A stretch of DNA of 64,000 bases from Pempheris klunzingeri (Eukaryota; Chordata; Actinopteri; Acropomatiformes; Pempheridae), in contig NC_092028.1 in NCBI RefSeq assembly GCF_042242105.1, positions 15,324,338 through 15,388,337 of the forward strand, written 5' to 3'. A program made the translations under genes and the position numbers. Under the pieces are notes generated by a model. The model was not told the origin of the DNA. It searched no databases and saw only the letters and a list, made by a program, of their open reading frames with translations. Shown here piece by piece: positions 10,451-24,847 of this stretch (positions are counted from its first letter, which is position 1; every line of letters starts with the position of its first letter).

Positions 10451-13041
10451 GTGCGAGATCAAAACCAAAATGATAAAACTAACATAGAGTACATATAAAC
10501 ACGTGAGATTGGCAGCTCTAATCTGAGCCAGTGAACGCAATACTTATTTTGATGTACAGATTTAGAGATATTATGACAGGATAGGCGAGGGAGAGAGAGA
10601 CAAAGGAAAAGACAGGATCTAGTCAAACCCCAGCTGCTGAAGATGAAGATTTAGCTTTTAATGGTAAGCTCTCAACAAGGTGAGCCACTGAGAGACCGCA
10701 GTGTGTGCAAAACCACTACAAACACATGCGATATCTTATCATCTTCACATAACACTTATTGAAAGTGAAGTTGAGCAAGACAGTAGCATTGGCTGATATG
10801 TTTTTCAGGCCTTGCACAGTAGGGATAGGGTGACGATGCATATTCCACACTGAAAGTAGGTCAAGAGTTTAGTTTTAGGGCGGAAGATTTTTACAGGGTT
10901 TGCACTGCCCTCCAGTGGCACATGAGCAAACGTGTCAACCATTAAAGATAAAATATAGTTCTATGCGCAAATTATCAGGATATATACAGGATATAGTCTA
11001 GAGGGAACACATGACGTTAAAAGTGTGATTGAAAGACTCCAGGACACCAGAAGCTGAGTTCAAAATTGGCGTACAGTGTAAAGGTGCTCTCTCTCCCTCC
11101 CTGTCCTCAGAAACCCATTTCCTCATCAGTCCTTGTGGTTCTAAGAACAGAGCACAATAAAAACTATAAAAGCCATGAAATCACAGAGACTGTAAAATTC
11201 AGCCAGGCATATAATCGGTCCATCTCTCAGTTACACGTGTAGAGTAAGAAGTAATGACCAAGACCAAAATAAACTTTTTGTATCAATATATATATATATA
11301 AAAATAAAATATCTTATAGTCACAACACAGTGAAATCACAGTTTTTGTTTTACAGACCGTCGTTTTAAACAGTAAATACCATTAACTTGTCACTATCCTG
11401 AGTAGGATTGTAGGATAATTGCAAACTCAACATCAATAACATCAATAAAGGCTTTCACAGCCTTTGGAGACACATTTAAAAAACCACCCCCACCCCCTGC
11501 TCTCTCTGGGACAGATTAAAAAAAGGTCCCTGTCCATCCTTCCGCTCTCCCCTCCATCAATTCCCCTCCTCCAGCCTCGTCCAGTCAGGAAGGTTCAATA
11601 TGAGCTGAAGCAGACATGGCAAAGAGGGCTTTTACGCTCCTTTTGTCGCTACGGAAACGGCCCTGTCCATTTGCCAACCAGTGCTTCCTGTTTAAGGGCT
11701 TCTGGTGGGTGGGAGGCGTCGTATTTTTGAGACTGCGAGATAATCAGGAGGCTCTGTCTCTGGTCACAGACAGACATCAAGTAGCACATAGGGAGATTAT
11801 TAATTCAATTCTATTCTTATACATCAATAGAATTATTTTCAGGAGAGAAAAGTGTAACATGTCTGTCTTCAACATATTAATAGTGTGTTTCCTCTGAAAA
11901 ATCTCCTTCCTCCTCCTGTCTAGAGTGGCTGCTGAGTCAGTGTAGTATGACTGAATGGGGTGTATTGATTGACTGATTGCCTGCTGTGTCACTCAGAGAT
12001 GACTCACCTCATTTCCCCAAATTGTTTCCACACTCACATATCCTTTTCCTCCTGAGAGATCTCTGGGGACGCACATGGCCTCATCTGGAGTGCACATGCT
12101 GTAATGGCCCTGTCAATACATTGAAGTTGCAAATGAGCAAGGATGCTTAAACATTCATCACCGGCATCAGTTAAATGACTCGGCATATGGCCGTGGGGGA
12201 GGAAAATGGTAATCTCCTGTCTTTCTAGAAAGATTAGTAGGATGATCAAGGGGGATAGACAAGAGAGTCTGTTTCTAATGTGGTTTTACTGATTAGCTGT
12301 TGACCGGGACAAAAGAACAAACTGCGGTGCAAAAATGCAATTGTACATTTTGAGCTCAAAATGAACACAAGGTACGACTGGTCACTCTTTTTTCATATGT
12401 TTGCATATTTCCAGGAAAAGAATGAGGAAAGCACCAGGGTAACTCTGTGCCTTAAAGTATAATAAAAGGCACACGATTTTCCCTGTGGGTACAGCACTTA
12501 CTGAAAACAAGCCTTCATTGACTGCACTCCAGCATTCTGGCTTTTCTCCAAGGCAGGAAGTTCTTCTCCTGCTCTTATGTGACCTCTACATGCCTTTCAC
12601 GGCAGATGAGGGCTTAAACACACCGCCGTGCCACGGTTCTCTTCACGGGCTGCTCGGGGTGTGGCTCTGAAGGAGCTCCAGTCGTAGCTCAGGAGGCAGA
12701 CAGAGAAACGACTGAAACTACTGCGATGGCAGCTTTTATTCAGGTGTTTCTTTTCACTGACACCTATGTGGCTGGCACGCAGATATATAGGGCGTGCACA
12801 ATACAGTGGAAATGTTTTTTTAAGCCCAAGTTGAACGCTTTTGTCACTCCCAGTGCGTTATCACTGCTAAAAGATGAGCGGCCCTCCAGGACCCTTCAGC
12901 TCCACACTAAGAGGCTTACAAAGTCAAATAATACACCATCATTCAAATTAAAGTCATGGAGTAAAGACAAGATGACTAGAGGAGAGTCATGTATAATCAG
13001 CAGTGGTGGAGGAAATTCAGATCCTTTACTTTAAAGCACAG

Positions 13042-13135
13042 TGCTGATTCAAGTTTTATTGTCACAAACACATTCATACACAGTACAGAAATTAAATAGT
13101 ATAAACAGTACATAACTGCAATGTAAGGGGTGGTG
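13042..13135 (-). repeat. Retroelement 3'-end-like fragment
   Basis: GTTTTATTGTCACAAACACA and the following CATTCATACACAGTACAGAA and ATAGTATAAACAGTA segments resemble a frequent fish retroelement terminus read in reverse (TTTATTGTCACA... pattern). It is short, with no coding remnant; the family is not assigned. Confidence 0.4.
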
Positions 13136-13420
13136 ATGACATCAGTTTGACCAGAGGAAGAACTATGAATTATTGATTATAATCAGGAAAATCTACTTTT
13201 AAAGTACGAGCAGTAAAAGCATTCAATGCAGAAAACAAACCTTGTGACCGTTATACTCATGTGTTATATTAGTATCATGCATTTTACATTTAGTTGAGGT
13301 GGAGCTATTTTTTTTTAACTATTTTATATATGACTACAACTAATTATCATTATAATGGTCCACTGATTCTTTGGTTTTTAAAAATGTATTATACAGTTAG
13401 AAATCACAGTTACACAGAGC

Positions 13421-13495
13421 CCAAATCAGAATCAGAATCAGAATCAGAATTCCTTTAATAATCCACAGGGGGAAATTGCTTTTTGTTACACACAG
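13421..13495 (-). repeat. LINE/SINE 3'-end fragment with ATCAGA tail
   Basis: A tandem hexamer (ATCAGA)n at about 13424-13449 precedes TTCCTTTAATAATCCACAGG and GGGAAATTGC. This is the same architecture as the element at 2971-3030: a microsatellite tail followed by a TTTAATAATCC/GGGGGAAATT terminus, indicating a minus-oriented truncated retroelement. Confidence 0.6.
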
Positions 13496-14978
13496 CTCCA
13501 AAAGAATGAGAATAAACTTCAAACACAAAAGTAAAAAATATAAATATATAAAAGTATGTAAAGTGGCGCCTTCAGAATGCTTGTTTTGTCCGACTAACTG
13601 TCCAAGCCTCATAATAATTGAAAATACATTAAAAAATTGTTATAATAAAAAAGCAGCGAATACTCATGTAGGAGCAGCTGGAACCAGGAAATGCTTTTGC
13701 ATTTCAAAATAGTTGCCTGTCAATACACTCATCCATTGACTACCGTTAATCAGCTGCTCATTTCAGCTGTTCTTGTATAAACTGTTGGGTAGTAGTATTT
13801 TATGACATAGTTCATATTTCATGAGCACTTCATATGTTTTGTGTGCAGAAACCTTAGTTTGTAATGTAACTAGCAGGGAAAGCTGCCAAATAATCATAGT
13901 AAAATTAAATGTAAAATATTTCCCTGAAGTAGTCAAATTTTCACCTAAGTACAGAACTCGAATACATCGAATACATGTCACTAATTTAAGGACTAAACAG
14001 AGATCTTGAAAGTATATATACTACAAAGTCTCTGCCACTAAGTCAGTTTAGCTGTTGTAACCTCTTTTATTTTTGTATATGTTAATGATTCAGGGGTAGT
14101 GCTGTCTCTCTCTCTGGCTGCAGACAGTTGAATATATGCAACATGAATTATATACATATTATACTCAAATGTGCCTTTTGTACCTCCCACTAAGGGCAGG
14201 AGAACATCTCTTTCCACCAAATACATTAGTCCTGAATCGTAATTTTGAAAACTACCATTTGTGTAGTGCTTGATCAACTCCAAGACAAATTCTTAAAAGA
14301 AGTGAACTTTTCATCAGATCATCATATGGATAACTACGTTCTCTAAACATCTAAATGCATGAGAAGAGCCAATACTCGAGAAGTCTGGTATGTCAAACAA
14401 AACTCTACCAAATCCAGTTTACGTGTTGCTCATGGTGCTTTAGGGGGGCGAAAAATGTCAAACTTCAGAGAAAGCATTTCCAAATAAAGCCATCTTTGAA
14501 GAGTGCAAGTAACATCACATCTTGCATGAATCACTTCACCTTCTGAAACTGACTTTTGTTTTAAAAATCCCAAGATTCTCGACTGAATGCAACACCCACT
14601 TTAAATCAGAAACACAGCAAGGAGAGCCAAATATCCAGCGTATGATGTCATGAAAAGAAAGTGCAGTTTCTCCTCTGGCAGGATCGGAGGCAGCTTGTGT
14701 GATTACTTTGGCTGGGCAGACTTCCAGTCACAGAGCCTGTCTCTGCTCTTAAGGGCCGCAGCCTTCAGACTCCATCTCACTGTACATAAATAATACTCAG
14801 CTCCATGTGAGGAGCCATTTATGCACATGAAAACCTTTATCTACATTTCTTTGTGTGCACTACTGCTGAATTGGAATATTCACTTTTGCATGATCAAATG
14901 TTCCTACAATGCTGTCACGAGACTAGAATAGAAAAAAAGGGAAGAAAAAGAATCAGCCACAGGAAATTCATATCAATC

Positions 14979-15019
14979 TTTATTGTATTTAGAAATCCAC
15001 GCATCAAATCTTTTTTATT
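14979..15019 (-). terminator. jpt1: Candidate JPT1 poly(A) signals
   Basis: On the minus strand two AATAAA hexamers occur, at 14979-14984 and 15014-15019, about 370-410 nt past the JPT1 stop codon. This distance is plausible for its 3' end. Which one is used cannot be told from sequence. Confidence 0.5.
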
Positions 15020-15388
15020 ATTTTTTCCTTTACCATTTACAACAGGGAAGTATGAGGGACAAGCTAAACTTCATGCCTTTCCCAGCAGGCGCGATGCACT
15101 ACAGGATGGGCTGAAATGGAAAGGGGGCAAGAGATACATAAAGTGCTTTTGTCAACAGTTTTCTTCTTTTAATAGAAAAAAGGATCAAAACAAAAGGTTT
15201 GAGGGTGGAGGGAGAGGACGCGGGGGCCCATGGACGTGACAGCATGAGTGCATGTGAAGAAAGTGAAGGAGGGTAGAGGGTGACATGATGAGGAGGAAGA
15301 GAGTGGTGGGGGTATTTATCTTTAAAAAATAAAAAAAGCGTTCGAATGAAAAAAAAAAAAACAAAAGAAAAAAAAAAAACAAGTGGTC

Positions 15389-18300
15389 TCAACCCAGGAC
15401 AAGGCTGGACTTGCCACCAGGTGGGTTTCTTCGGCCGCCCGTGGCTTCTCCCGACGGGTCGGAGGGTTCTGGCATTTCCTTCTGCTCCTCTTTCTCCGGT
15501 TGCTCCACACCCTCAGGACACTCTGCAGATGCAACAAAAAGACAACACATTCATCCAAAGCATGTGCCAGCGCCTGATAATAACCTTTAAAACAAAACAA
15601 TACATCGTTTTACAATTTAATACAGTTACATGTGTGATTCACCAAATCGTGAATTCCACGAGAAGTCCCTGCTAATCTGGACGAGTTACCCTTTTTACTG
15701 CTTTTATTCTCAATGAACGGATTTATCTGCTGCTGTATTTGTGGAACTAAATTAGCAGGACGTTAGATCATGTGATAGCCAGGGGTGAAACGAAATTTAG
15801 CTTTAGCAAAGGCTAGCTGAGGCGGTGTCATTTAGACAAGTTTAACCTTCTTGCTTTGTCGTTTTGGTTTTAGCTGGACTTTTTAAGTGACTGCAAGTTT
15901 ACCAGCATTTCTCTTTCAAATCAACTATTAATGAGTCAGTCTGCACCAAAGTTTCATTTAACATTTAGTAACCGTTTTTTGACTTCGCTGCTGCATGGGG
16001 CTCTCATTGCCCATTAGCAGCTGAATTACTGTAGATTGTAGAATTTCAGCTTATGGGTCACAAATCAGTGCAGCAATTTTATTTATTTATTTATCTTTTT
16101 TATTTTATTTTTTTACTGACAACAGAATTTTTTCTAGAGTGGACATCGGCTTGACATCAGAGTGAGTGGAGCGGCTGCTGTGACAACTGCATTAACTGTA
16201 GGTTTATAAAACTGGTGCCACAGATATCAGGACTGCACAGAGCAGCCTATAGAGGCTCACGTGTTTTAACTCTGAGCCGGACTGAATAAGGCTTTTGGGC
16301 GTGTTTGTCAGGCACAGCTGTGCATGCATTCTACCCCCCCGACAAATGTGCTGTATTTATCAAACGGACACTTCTCTCCTCATTGCATATACATGTAAGA
16401 GAGAATCACGTAAATAATGGACATGCTAACAGAGGATGATTATGTATTCCGCTGGATTTACTGAGGTCAAAGCATTTGTGACTGTCAGTTTTGCGAGGAA
16501 AATTGTCTCTGAAGCCTCTGAAGAGAGACAGCACCGACCGGATTCACAAGGACCAAAAGGAGGGCTGTAGTGGCAGAAATAACTGTCAATTAAACATAAG
16601 CTTTTATACAAACATAGATTAAATATCATATATAAAATACAAAAAGTAAACTCACAAAAGACTGCAAGTACCTTCGTTTTAACTTTAAAGCATTTACCTC
16701 AGCAGTGTGTGTACATTGTGTATTTTATCTGTTTTTGATTTGATCTCTTCATCTCCTTTTTGTTTCCAATGAATGTTTAATGCCTCCTATTGTATTACTA
16801 ATTAAATGTAGGCTAAACTTTGTATTCATCATAATTTAATGACTATAGTTTGAGTAAGTTACAGTTTTTCCTCAAGTAGAGTTGAACCACGGCCGAATTA
16901 AATATTTTGTAATCAAAATGACTATCTTTTTTTTTCTGAGCGTGGTGATCACATAGAAATCCCACATCTGAACTGCACATATGAGCTCTCCTCCACTGGC
17001 AGAGGTTCAGCTCCAGTCACAGTCCAGGAGCTGACTGCTGATCTGCACAACGCTATTTTCTTAGTAAATCGAGCCCCAGCGTGTGAGCAAGTAAACCCAC
17101 CCCTGTCTGTAGCAGGGGATCTGCTAGTTTCAAAGAAATATGTGAAGAAAGAGGTTACTAGTTACATCGTTACTTTAGCAGCTGAAGTCCTCAATAGTTT
17201 TTGATGAACATAGAAACATCAATACTCTAATTTGTAACACACTTCAAAGTGCACACACATTCCAGTCATAGTCAACAGCGGGAAAAATACGTTTTAATCT
17301 CTAAATGTTCATAGAGATGTGTGGTGAAACCCTCCATTATCTGAGGAGCCAGCCACTTACAAACGTGCACCTGGAGGTTAATAAAAAGCTTTTCATAATA
17401 AGTGAAGCCTGCCAACAAAGAACAGCTGTTTGACTACAGACCATCACACCACCATGACAGGGGGAAAGAACCACATCAAAGAGATCATGTGATGATGTTG
17501 ACTGAGAAAGGGAGAACATGTGTACAGTATCTAAAAAAGAAAAAAAAACACTGGTATGGCAGCAGCATATGGCACAAGTAGGCCTGTCATGCTAATTACT
17601 TTATTGACTTACCGCGAGATGTGTGGACACAACCATTTTTCTGACCTCGATAGTTGCCTACTGTGTTTACGTGTGTACACAACAGGATTTTTCTCCATCA
17701 TTAAAAAGATTTGATTTGATTTGGGACGCTATGTGGTCCTGCTGCTTCTGTCCTCTCTTGTCTGCTCTCTGTGGGTGGCGCTCAGACTGCTCCCCCACAA
17801 AGCCACAGTGAACCAGGTGAAGTGAAGATAATGTGTTACTTGACGCCAATGCCAGTGATGGCTATGGCAAAAGTTAAGAGGGAAAAAAAAAAAAAGAGCT
17901 CTGAGACACACCCATGTGCTCATAACTATGTATATGTCTAGTGTCTCCTGCTCCAGGGTGGCTGAACGCAGCACCTGGCCGAAGCAGTCAATGCAGTGGC
18001 ATAAAATGGTCCTAAAATGACGATGATACAATTTATTTCTGGGACAATATATCGTTCAACAGAAGTGGTTTTTTTGCGACAGACCAAGGTACATGTCCAG
18101 CCACCGATCAGATTTTTTAAGAGGCGGGGAGAGTGGAATTACCCGATCTGTTATGGTGCACCATGGAGCTATTCACAGAATAATCTAAGTCATGCACTGC
18201 TGTTTAGACATAGTGAGTGTGTGACCGAAACTTAAAAGCCTCTTTACAGATAACTCAAGAGTTCAGGATACTTACCATCAACTGCTTGTTCTTGGCCATT

Positions 18301-21300
18301 TTGAATCTAAAAAGAAAACATAACACAAGGATATCAGATATCGTCACTGAACAAAAGTTGACCTTTTCACCTGTGTATAAAATGTCTTCCTGTATCTGAT
18401 TCCAGTTACTTCTGCTTCTAGTTCCCTGAACAAACTGTGGACACCATGTAAAAATTCACTGCTGGTGAATATGTCAGATTCTCTGCTGAATTGTCTTGGT
18501 CTAAGAAGAAGTACTGTATTCATACCACAAAGCAAAAAGACAAAATAAGTAATTTATCCAAAAGGTATTTGTTCAAATAGAAGCTTCTGTACTGTTGCCA
18601 GCTAATTAGTAACGATTAATGACACCACTACTGAGCGTTCAGACCCTTGAGATGTTTTATATTTCTGGCAGGTAGATCATGCCTGTATTTACAAAGCAGA
18701 CTCTTGCACGCTCATTATATCTCATAACAGATATCCTGTTTCACTGTTTCTTTATACCTCAGCTAAATTGCTCAATTAGGAAAAAAATAATCTACCCATG
18801 TCAGGCAGTGAGCACTGGCAGATCCCCAGAATAAAACATAAACCTCCACAGGGATTACAAATGTCTGTGGAAAATATCTATCAAACAACGTCCTGGGTCG
18901 GTTTCAAATAGATGGATAGAGTCATTCATCCCCCAGTGAATTTTCCTCTGAACTGTAGAGAATTATACTTAATCTATGACCGTGTGCTTTTCATCACAGA
19001 ACTAGGCCGTGGCTCTGTTTTGGAAACAGCGCCTGTCAGACTAAATGAGAGGTACCTCTTGTCTCTGGGTCCAGACCATGGCTGCCCCAGAGTTGTGGAT
19101 GGTGGTCAGTTCCGGCTGAAGGTTCTTGGGGAAGAGAAGAGGCTGCTGGCACCGCCTAAGTGGGGCAGAGGGCTCCCCACACAGGGTTCCTGTGGGTGCT
19201 CCGGCTGGGAAGGTAAGAGAGACAGATGGGACTAAGCACAGTGTAATACACTAGCTGTCGTACCCATTTGATTATTTGTTTTTTCCTTTTTGGCCCATCG
19301 ATTATGTTGAAGCTAGGCAGGAAACACAAGAGACAAGTGACAAAACATGACTCAGGCTCAAGCTGCAGAGTCATACCACATGGACACTAATCCAATTAGC
19401 CACAAAGTCACCCCAGACCCCGATGTTTCTAACCCATGCTCACCACAAGATTTATCTTCCCAGATCTGGCAAAACATCAGCTTTATGAGGGAATTTGACT
19501 GAAATAACATGAGACAAAATCACTGAGAACTAACAGGAAACATCACAAAATCCGCTTGGGCGTCTGAAACAGACCCAGAAACGCAGTGGAACACTCCCAG
19601 GCAGACAGTCTGAATGCCAAAACTCACATAACCCTGTAGCGCCTGAGTTCTCCTTTAGCAGAAAGAGCATTAAAATGCAGCGTTTGGCCCACTGAGGGTA
19701 AGCAGGCTGTGCTAACCAAAGCCACATAAGGTAACAGCCCAGCTCAAGCCCAGAGGGCCAGGGAGGGGACAGACTGTCTTTGTCATGAGGGGAACAGTGG
19801 CTGTCGAAGATGCAGAGGAGTGGCCATTGTTGTTAATGGAGTGAAGTGAATCAGCACTGTTGGGAGTCTCTATCCCTCAACAAGAGCTCCTTCATTACTG
19901 GCACCACATTTCTGAGCCTGATCAATTCTCTGGACAGTGAACAACAAAAAGCAAATGGAAGAGGATTAGACTAGATTCATGATGCATTATGTTATCATCA
20001 CTACAAGACACAGCTTTCTACTTAACTTTATATATCTCCCGGGTGCATGATATAACTCTGATAGCAATGACCTCACTGATCAACAAATTTGGAGACAGGA
20101 ACAGCAATCATGCTGCTGCTGATAGTCTTGGCTTCCGCTCTGATTACAGAGGGCTCCTCATGTGGCCAGACGCTGAGGGCGCTTGAATAAACCAACAGCC
20201 CTGGTATCTGAAAACCCTAAAATCCGGACCAACAACCAATAAAAAAGGTCATACGCTTTATGAACAACAATATACTTTTGTGTCAACATATCAGGACATT
20301 CCTCCAGCTGACAAATGTTTTTATTATTTTTTTCAGCTAATACAAATCTCAGAAATCATTTACTCCCATACTCCTAGTAGTAGCCGTGAAGATACTTTTA
20401 GGTTTATTCACTCAGGTTCTGAAATATCATTGTCAACACCTCAATACTATTAAAGTTAATGAGATTTCAATGAGCAAAGCATTTAAAGATGCCACTTTAA
20501 AAACTCAACACCAACATGTCTTTCCAGAACTAATGTCCCAGTCACTCCGGATAATCCACAGACTTGGCTGTGAACACTTCACATCTTTGTAGCATAAATA
20601 GTCCCTGTGAAAACTGTTCACAGTGAGGTCTACAGATTATCCACAGTAAACAGGACATTATCGTGACATTGTCTGTATTCTGAATGACCGTAAGCGGTGC
20701 TACAGTGTGTGGACACCTTCGATGACCAGGTCCAAGATGCATGTTAACGCATCTTTCATCTGTATTGTTTCTACATCAAATCTATGGGGGAATCTTTGCA
20801 GCATTCCCCACCTCTCCATATGCTTCCTGTAACTCTAATTTCAGAAAAAGGCTAAATGCAAAAACACGTTTCTTACCAGCTAAACCAAAGGTGAAACGGA
20901 TACGTACTGCAGGACAGTATTCACAACTACATGCACAAATGCACATTGTTCATTGACATGTATTGAGCGTACAAAAAGTGTATTTAAAAAGGATCTACAG
21001 AGGATAGTATGCCAAAGCAAACAAACCTGTTCATATAAACTTTGAGTTCATACCCAGGTCAGACAGATCACACAATGCTTATAAAATCTGTTTAAGTAAT
21101 AAACCTTGCTCATTCAGGCAGAAACCAATATCCTCGTGCAGTTGTATCCGTTAAAATGGGAAAACTATGAGATGGCTCCCCTGAACTTGACCTAGAACCA
21201 ACTCAAACAATGCAAGCAGGAAAAGGCTTTACTGTCTTGCAGCTGCTGGCTGTAAAGGTCAGAGGCTGAAGTAATGATTTTAGGGTAAACTAGTCACGGT

Positions 21301-24300
21301 CCACACACCAAGAAAATTTGATACAACATATAAACTGTTTTCTGCAAAATAGCCAGTGTAAAAACATGTGATCCCTGGCTTGTGAGTAATGTCCCTGAGG
21401 ACTTGAACTTTCCTCTTTGAGCACTTTATCAAATCTTTGAGCCTTAACCAAACACTGACTAGCTGGGTAAAAAATGCCATCCTTAATTACAAGCACTAAA
21501 GATAATGCATGCCCAAAGAGTCAATTGTGTTTGGCTTAAGCTTTACCTGGATTATTATAAACATACTGGCAGGCAGGATAATGTCAGGCTACATTCATCA
21601 CATTCATTTTTCATTCAATCCTCTGTGGCTGTACATGTGCAATGACCTTGGCAACCCAAAGCCATTCACAAGTCTCACATCCCCTGCTGCTGCGTTTGTA
21701 CACAAAATTAAACTTTCCTCTTGTCTATACAAGGCTGCACATTTCGCCAACTGACACATTTCTTAATGACCTATTTTTTTCCATTGAGGGCTGATCCTCA
21801 TACCCATCTAACAAAGCCCCGTTTCAAATTACTCTTATAAAAGTCCTCCGGGGCTTTTTGGGTATTACACTTGTGAGATGTTCTTTCTGACAACGTAAAT
21901 GGGAAAAATCCTAAATAACACTCCAGTTTGTATCTTTTCCTATCTCAAGAATTTATTCCATGGTGCTTTTTGCTTACTTAAGGCTATGGGTAGTTCTGTC
22001 TTGTTTTTCCTGATTGAACTTGCACATACATAAGCCTTCCTGGTGCAAAACTCAGACCACTGTTACCTTGTAAATAATTTTTTTATATCATATTTTTTTT
22101 TTTTTATCAATTTGACTGATACTGTCACTTGGAAAGTGAACTATGGTAGGTTAGAGTGATGTTAAATTTGAGTTACTGGGTGGGTTGTTCCTCCGATGAG
22201 CATGGGGGTCCTCAGGTTCTCCAAAGATGCTGGAGGCCATCTTGCTCTTCCGCTGGGGGGTCGTGTTTTCGTCTGCACCGAGGGAGAAGCTGGAGTCCCC
22301 ACCTGGCGGTCGTAGTACCCTGAGGGGCAACAAATGATGGATGATAATGCCATCTGATTGACACCCTGCTAAAACACACGGCCTTCATGTCACATGCCAG
22401 CAATCAGCTGCACAGCACAAAAAAAATCAATAGTCAAATAAAACATGAGGACGCCTCAAGCTACTTGCTACCTTCTCCCTACTCCACCCTAACCCTTTTA
22501 TACACATAGAGAAACAGAGACAGAGACGGGCTACCAGCAAGGTCTCTGCTCTCTAAGCCCCGGCTGTCAGCCTGTCAGACAGACAGTCGCAATCTCTGCC
22601 CGGCAGCTGACTCCAGTCGCATATAATCACAGAGTTAGCTGGCTAGCTGCTGCCTCTCCGCAGCACAGATTCCTTTGCAGTGACACACAAGGGGTTGGTG
22701 TCAGTTCCTGGTAGCATTGTTATCCCATTATCAAGTGAGTAAATCAAATTCAATGCCCCTTTGGGGTTAATAGCACACAATAAAGGTGAAAAGTCTGGGG
22801 TCCACAGCTAATATAGGTCACCTAATAAATAGAGTGTTCGAGAAGAACGCAGAAAGCCTGCATGCAGACCAGTGCACGGTAAACAAAGCCCACTTTCCGC
22901 TGACATTCCTTCCACCACACGCCGAACAAAAGGAGCATGATAATGAGTAGGGAAACTGTTTTTCCTTGCTGTACTGAAGGACAGTTGGGGGGGGGGGGGG
23001 GGACAAAAACTGATGTGTTTGCAGAGCCCCTGCTGGACCCCTCCCTCTTTTTTCCAGCAAACCCTCCTCTCCTTAGAGTCCCTGAAGCCACCAGCTGACA
23101 CAGTAAGCAGCTGTCCGAGGGCCAGGCGGGCAGATGGGAGTCCAAAAAACAACTCGGCTCCCGAAGCAGAACTACAAAGAATGCATCTAGGAGGAGGAAA
23201 ATCCACGGCGGCGTAGATTTTCTCAATCAATTCTTGTATAGTGACCAGTGTCCGTCACACTTGGCTGTGACAGTAATGCCTAAACCAGACTTTACCTCCT
23301 GGCCAGAGGGGATGAGCTCATGCTTTCCACACGGATTGCGATTGGGGGGGGGGGGGGGAGCTTTGAGCTGCCTGGCAGCAGACCCCACCCTAGAATGAAA
23401 CTGCAAATAATATCAATGAAATAGCATTAATGATCAGTAGCTGAAGGGCAGCTTCAGACAGGTGGAGCTAGGGCAGATCCAGCACAGCCCCACAGCCAAA
23501 GATGGCATGTCTGATAAGGCAGGGGAGGAAGCTTTTGATGGCCTACTAAGATTTTAGCCTAATTCTGCTCAAGTCGCTGCTGTACGGGATCTTAGCGGTC
23601 AGCCAGCAGCAGAAATGACCAGCAGCTCGTAAAAGGGGCTTTACAGAGCAAAAGCTAAGAGCTAAGGAAAGATTTACAGGCTTAGCTAGCCGAGAGCCCC
23701 CACCCACTAACCCACCCATCCACCCATCCAAGCCCCCGCATCATCAGAAAACAGCACGCGACTTCAAAACGCTTCGAGATAGGACATGCTCGCTACGAAT
23801 AGCACATGTTTTCCTCAAGATCTGGTTTATGTGCCCCTGAAATCGGGCAGAATTATTGAGACAACCATCATTTAAAGTGATTTTCTTTGCGTTGCTTTCA
23901 CTGCAAAGGGGCATTAATGCATCCAGACGAGACGCATCACTTACTGGAAAGCTGTGGCTGCGTGCTCGGAGCATGAGTGGTCCTCTTTAGGTGTTTAACC
24001 AGTGATGGAAAGATTCAACATGCACATATATATATATATATAAATATATAAATATAGCATCAGGCATGGACAATATCATAGATTTATCTATCAACTACAA
24101 ATGGACATGATCTGAGTTTCTCTGAACTTCCATGAGCCATTTTACTGATAATGACATATGCAGACCCAAGTCTAGTCTGGGATTTTCCCTGCAATGAATC
24201 ACATATTTGGACATCTGAGCTGTTATCTTCGGTCCTCTATTCAACAAAAATGGCTACAGAATCCACACCTTAGTTTTAACATAATTTGCAAATCAAAAGT

Positions 24301-24847
24301 GCAGCACATTCAGAGATCACCACAGGAGAGGAGCAAGACTTGAACTACAAAAAAAAAAAAAAGAAAAAAAAAAAAAGTTGTTTTTGTATTTTGCAGTCGA
24401 CCACAGCCAGTCAAGGGATAATGTTAGGTAGCTTTGGCCATTTCTCCCCAAAAATAGCTGGAAAACATCCCCTTCGGCACTTGGGGTTTCTCTCTTTTCT
24501 TTTTTAAACTCGCATGCTAATTACTCAGCAAAGCTCAGGCAGGCTAACCCACATAACTTAGTGCAGCTAAAGGCTATATGGTGCATCGGTCGCCCAATAA
24601 GATTAACTTAATTAGCAAGACTTTGTGACAGTTTAGCTAAATCCACAAAAATCCCTCGCCAGCCAGCTAATGGTAGGTAGCAGGCTGCCTTGGAGCAAAC
24701 GCAGAAAAGAGGCGTTTGCTAGCTGAGAGGTTTGCCCGCATCCCACTTCTTTTGTTCCTCCGCGGAACCATTTCAGCTCCTTTTATTTTACCTGGAACTG
24801 CTTTTAGCACCAGGCTCCATTCCCTTGAAGGTGGTTGTCGTCGTCAT
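15389..24847 (-). CDS. jpt1: Jupiter microtubule-associated homolog 1 (HN1)
   Basis: Five exons: 24792-24847, 22177-22319, 19056-19204, 18276-18306 and 15389-15522, all in phase, giving 170 aa (human about 154). The product is a small, mostly disordered protein of the JPT/HN1 family, reported to associate with microtubules and to influence AKT/GSK3-beta signalling. Visible family marks are MTTTTTFKG at the N-terminus, [21 protein letters not shown], a second NPP-x4-G-x3-GEP-like repeat unit in exon 3, and the invariant C-terminus [14 protein letters not shown]. Exons 3 and 4 are less conserved; they are included because their splice sites and phases fit exactly (1 to 0, then 0 to 1). Exon 4 is only 31 nt and exon 3 uses a GTACCT donor. 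Skipping both would also keep frame. It lies directly downstream of SUMO2 on the same strand, as in human. JPT2 is the alternative, but synteny favours JPT1. Confidence 0.9.
22987..23002 (+). repeat. Poly(G) tract in JPT1 intron 1
   Basis: A homopolymer of about 16 G residues; a second one of about 13 lies at 23345-23358. Both are in the large first intron of JPT1 and would be C tracts in its pre-mRNA. Confidence 0.85.
24350..24377 (+). repeat. Poly(A) tract in JPT1 intron 1
   Basis: Two A runs separated by one G (about 28 bp), with no retroelement body recognisable next to it. An alternating AT tract lies at about 24026-24042. Both are low-complexity sequence in JPT1 intron 1. Confidence 0.8.

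Larger units (their letters stand above)
10451..14975. other. Intergenic, no recognised gene
   Basis: No open frame here has convincing splice sites or a recognisable protein. Some low-repeat stretches (about 11460-11780 and 12020-12250) could be conserved non-coding elements, but this cannot be judged from a single sequence. Repeats inside are listed separately. A short (TA)n lies near 11287-11300. Confidence 0.5.

Noticed and set aside
12687-12710. GTAGCTCAGGAGGCAGA, similar to the A box of a common fish SINE
   Set aside because: Only about 20 bp match and no B box follows.
18912-19235. Plus-strand open frame of 107 codons
   Set aside because: It is antisense to JPT1 exon 3, whose minus frame joins correctly with its neighbours and carries the family repeat motif.
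22808-23230. Two overlapping minus-strand frames of 134 and 140 codons in JPT1 intron 1
   Set aside because: They overlap each other in different phases, cross a poly(G/C) tract and resemble no protein family.
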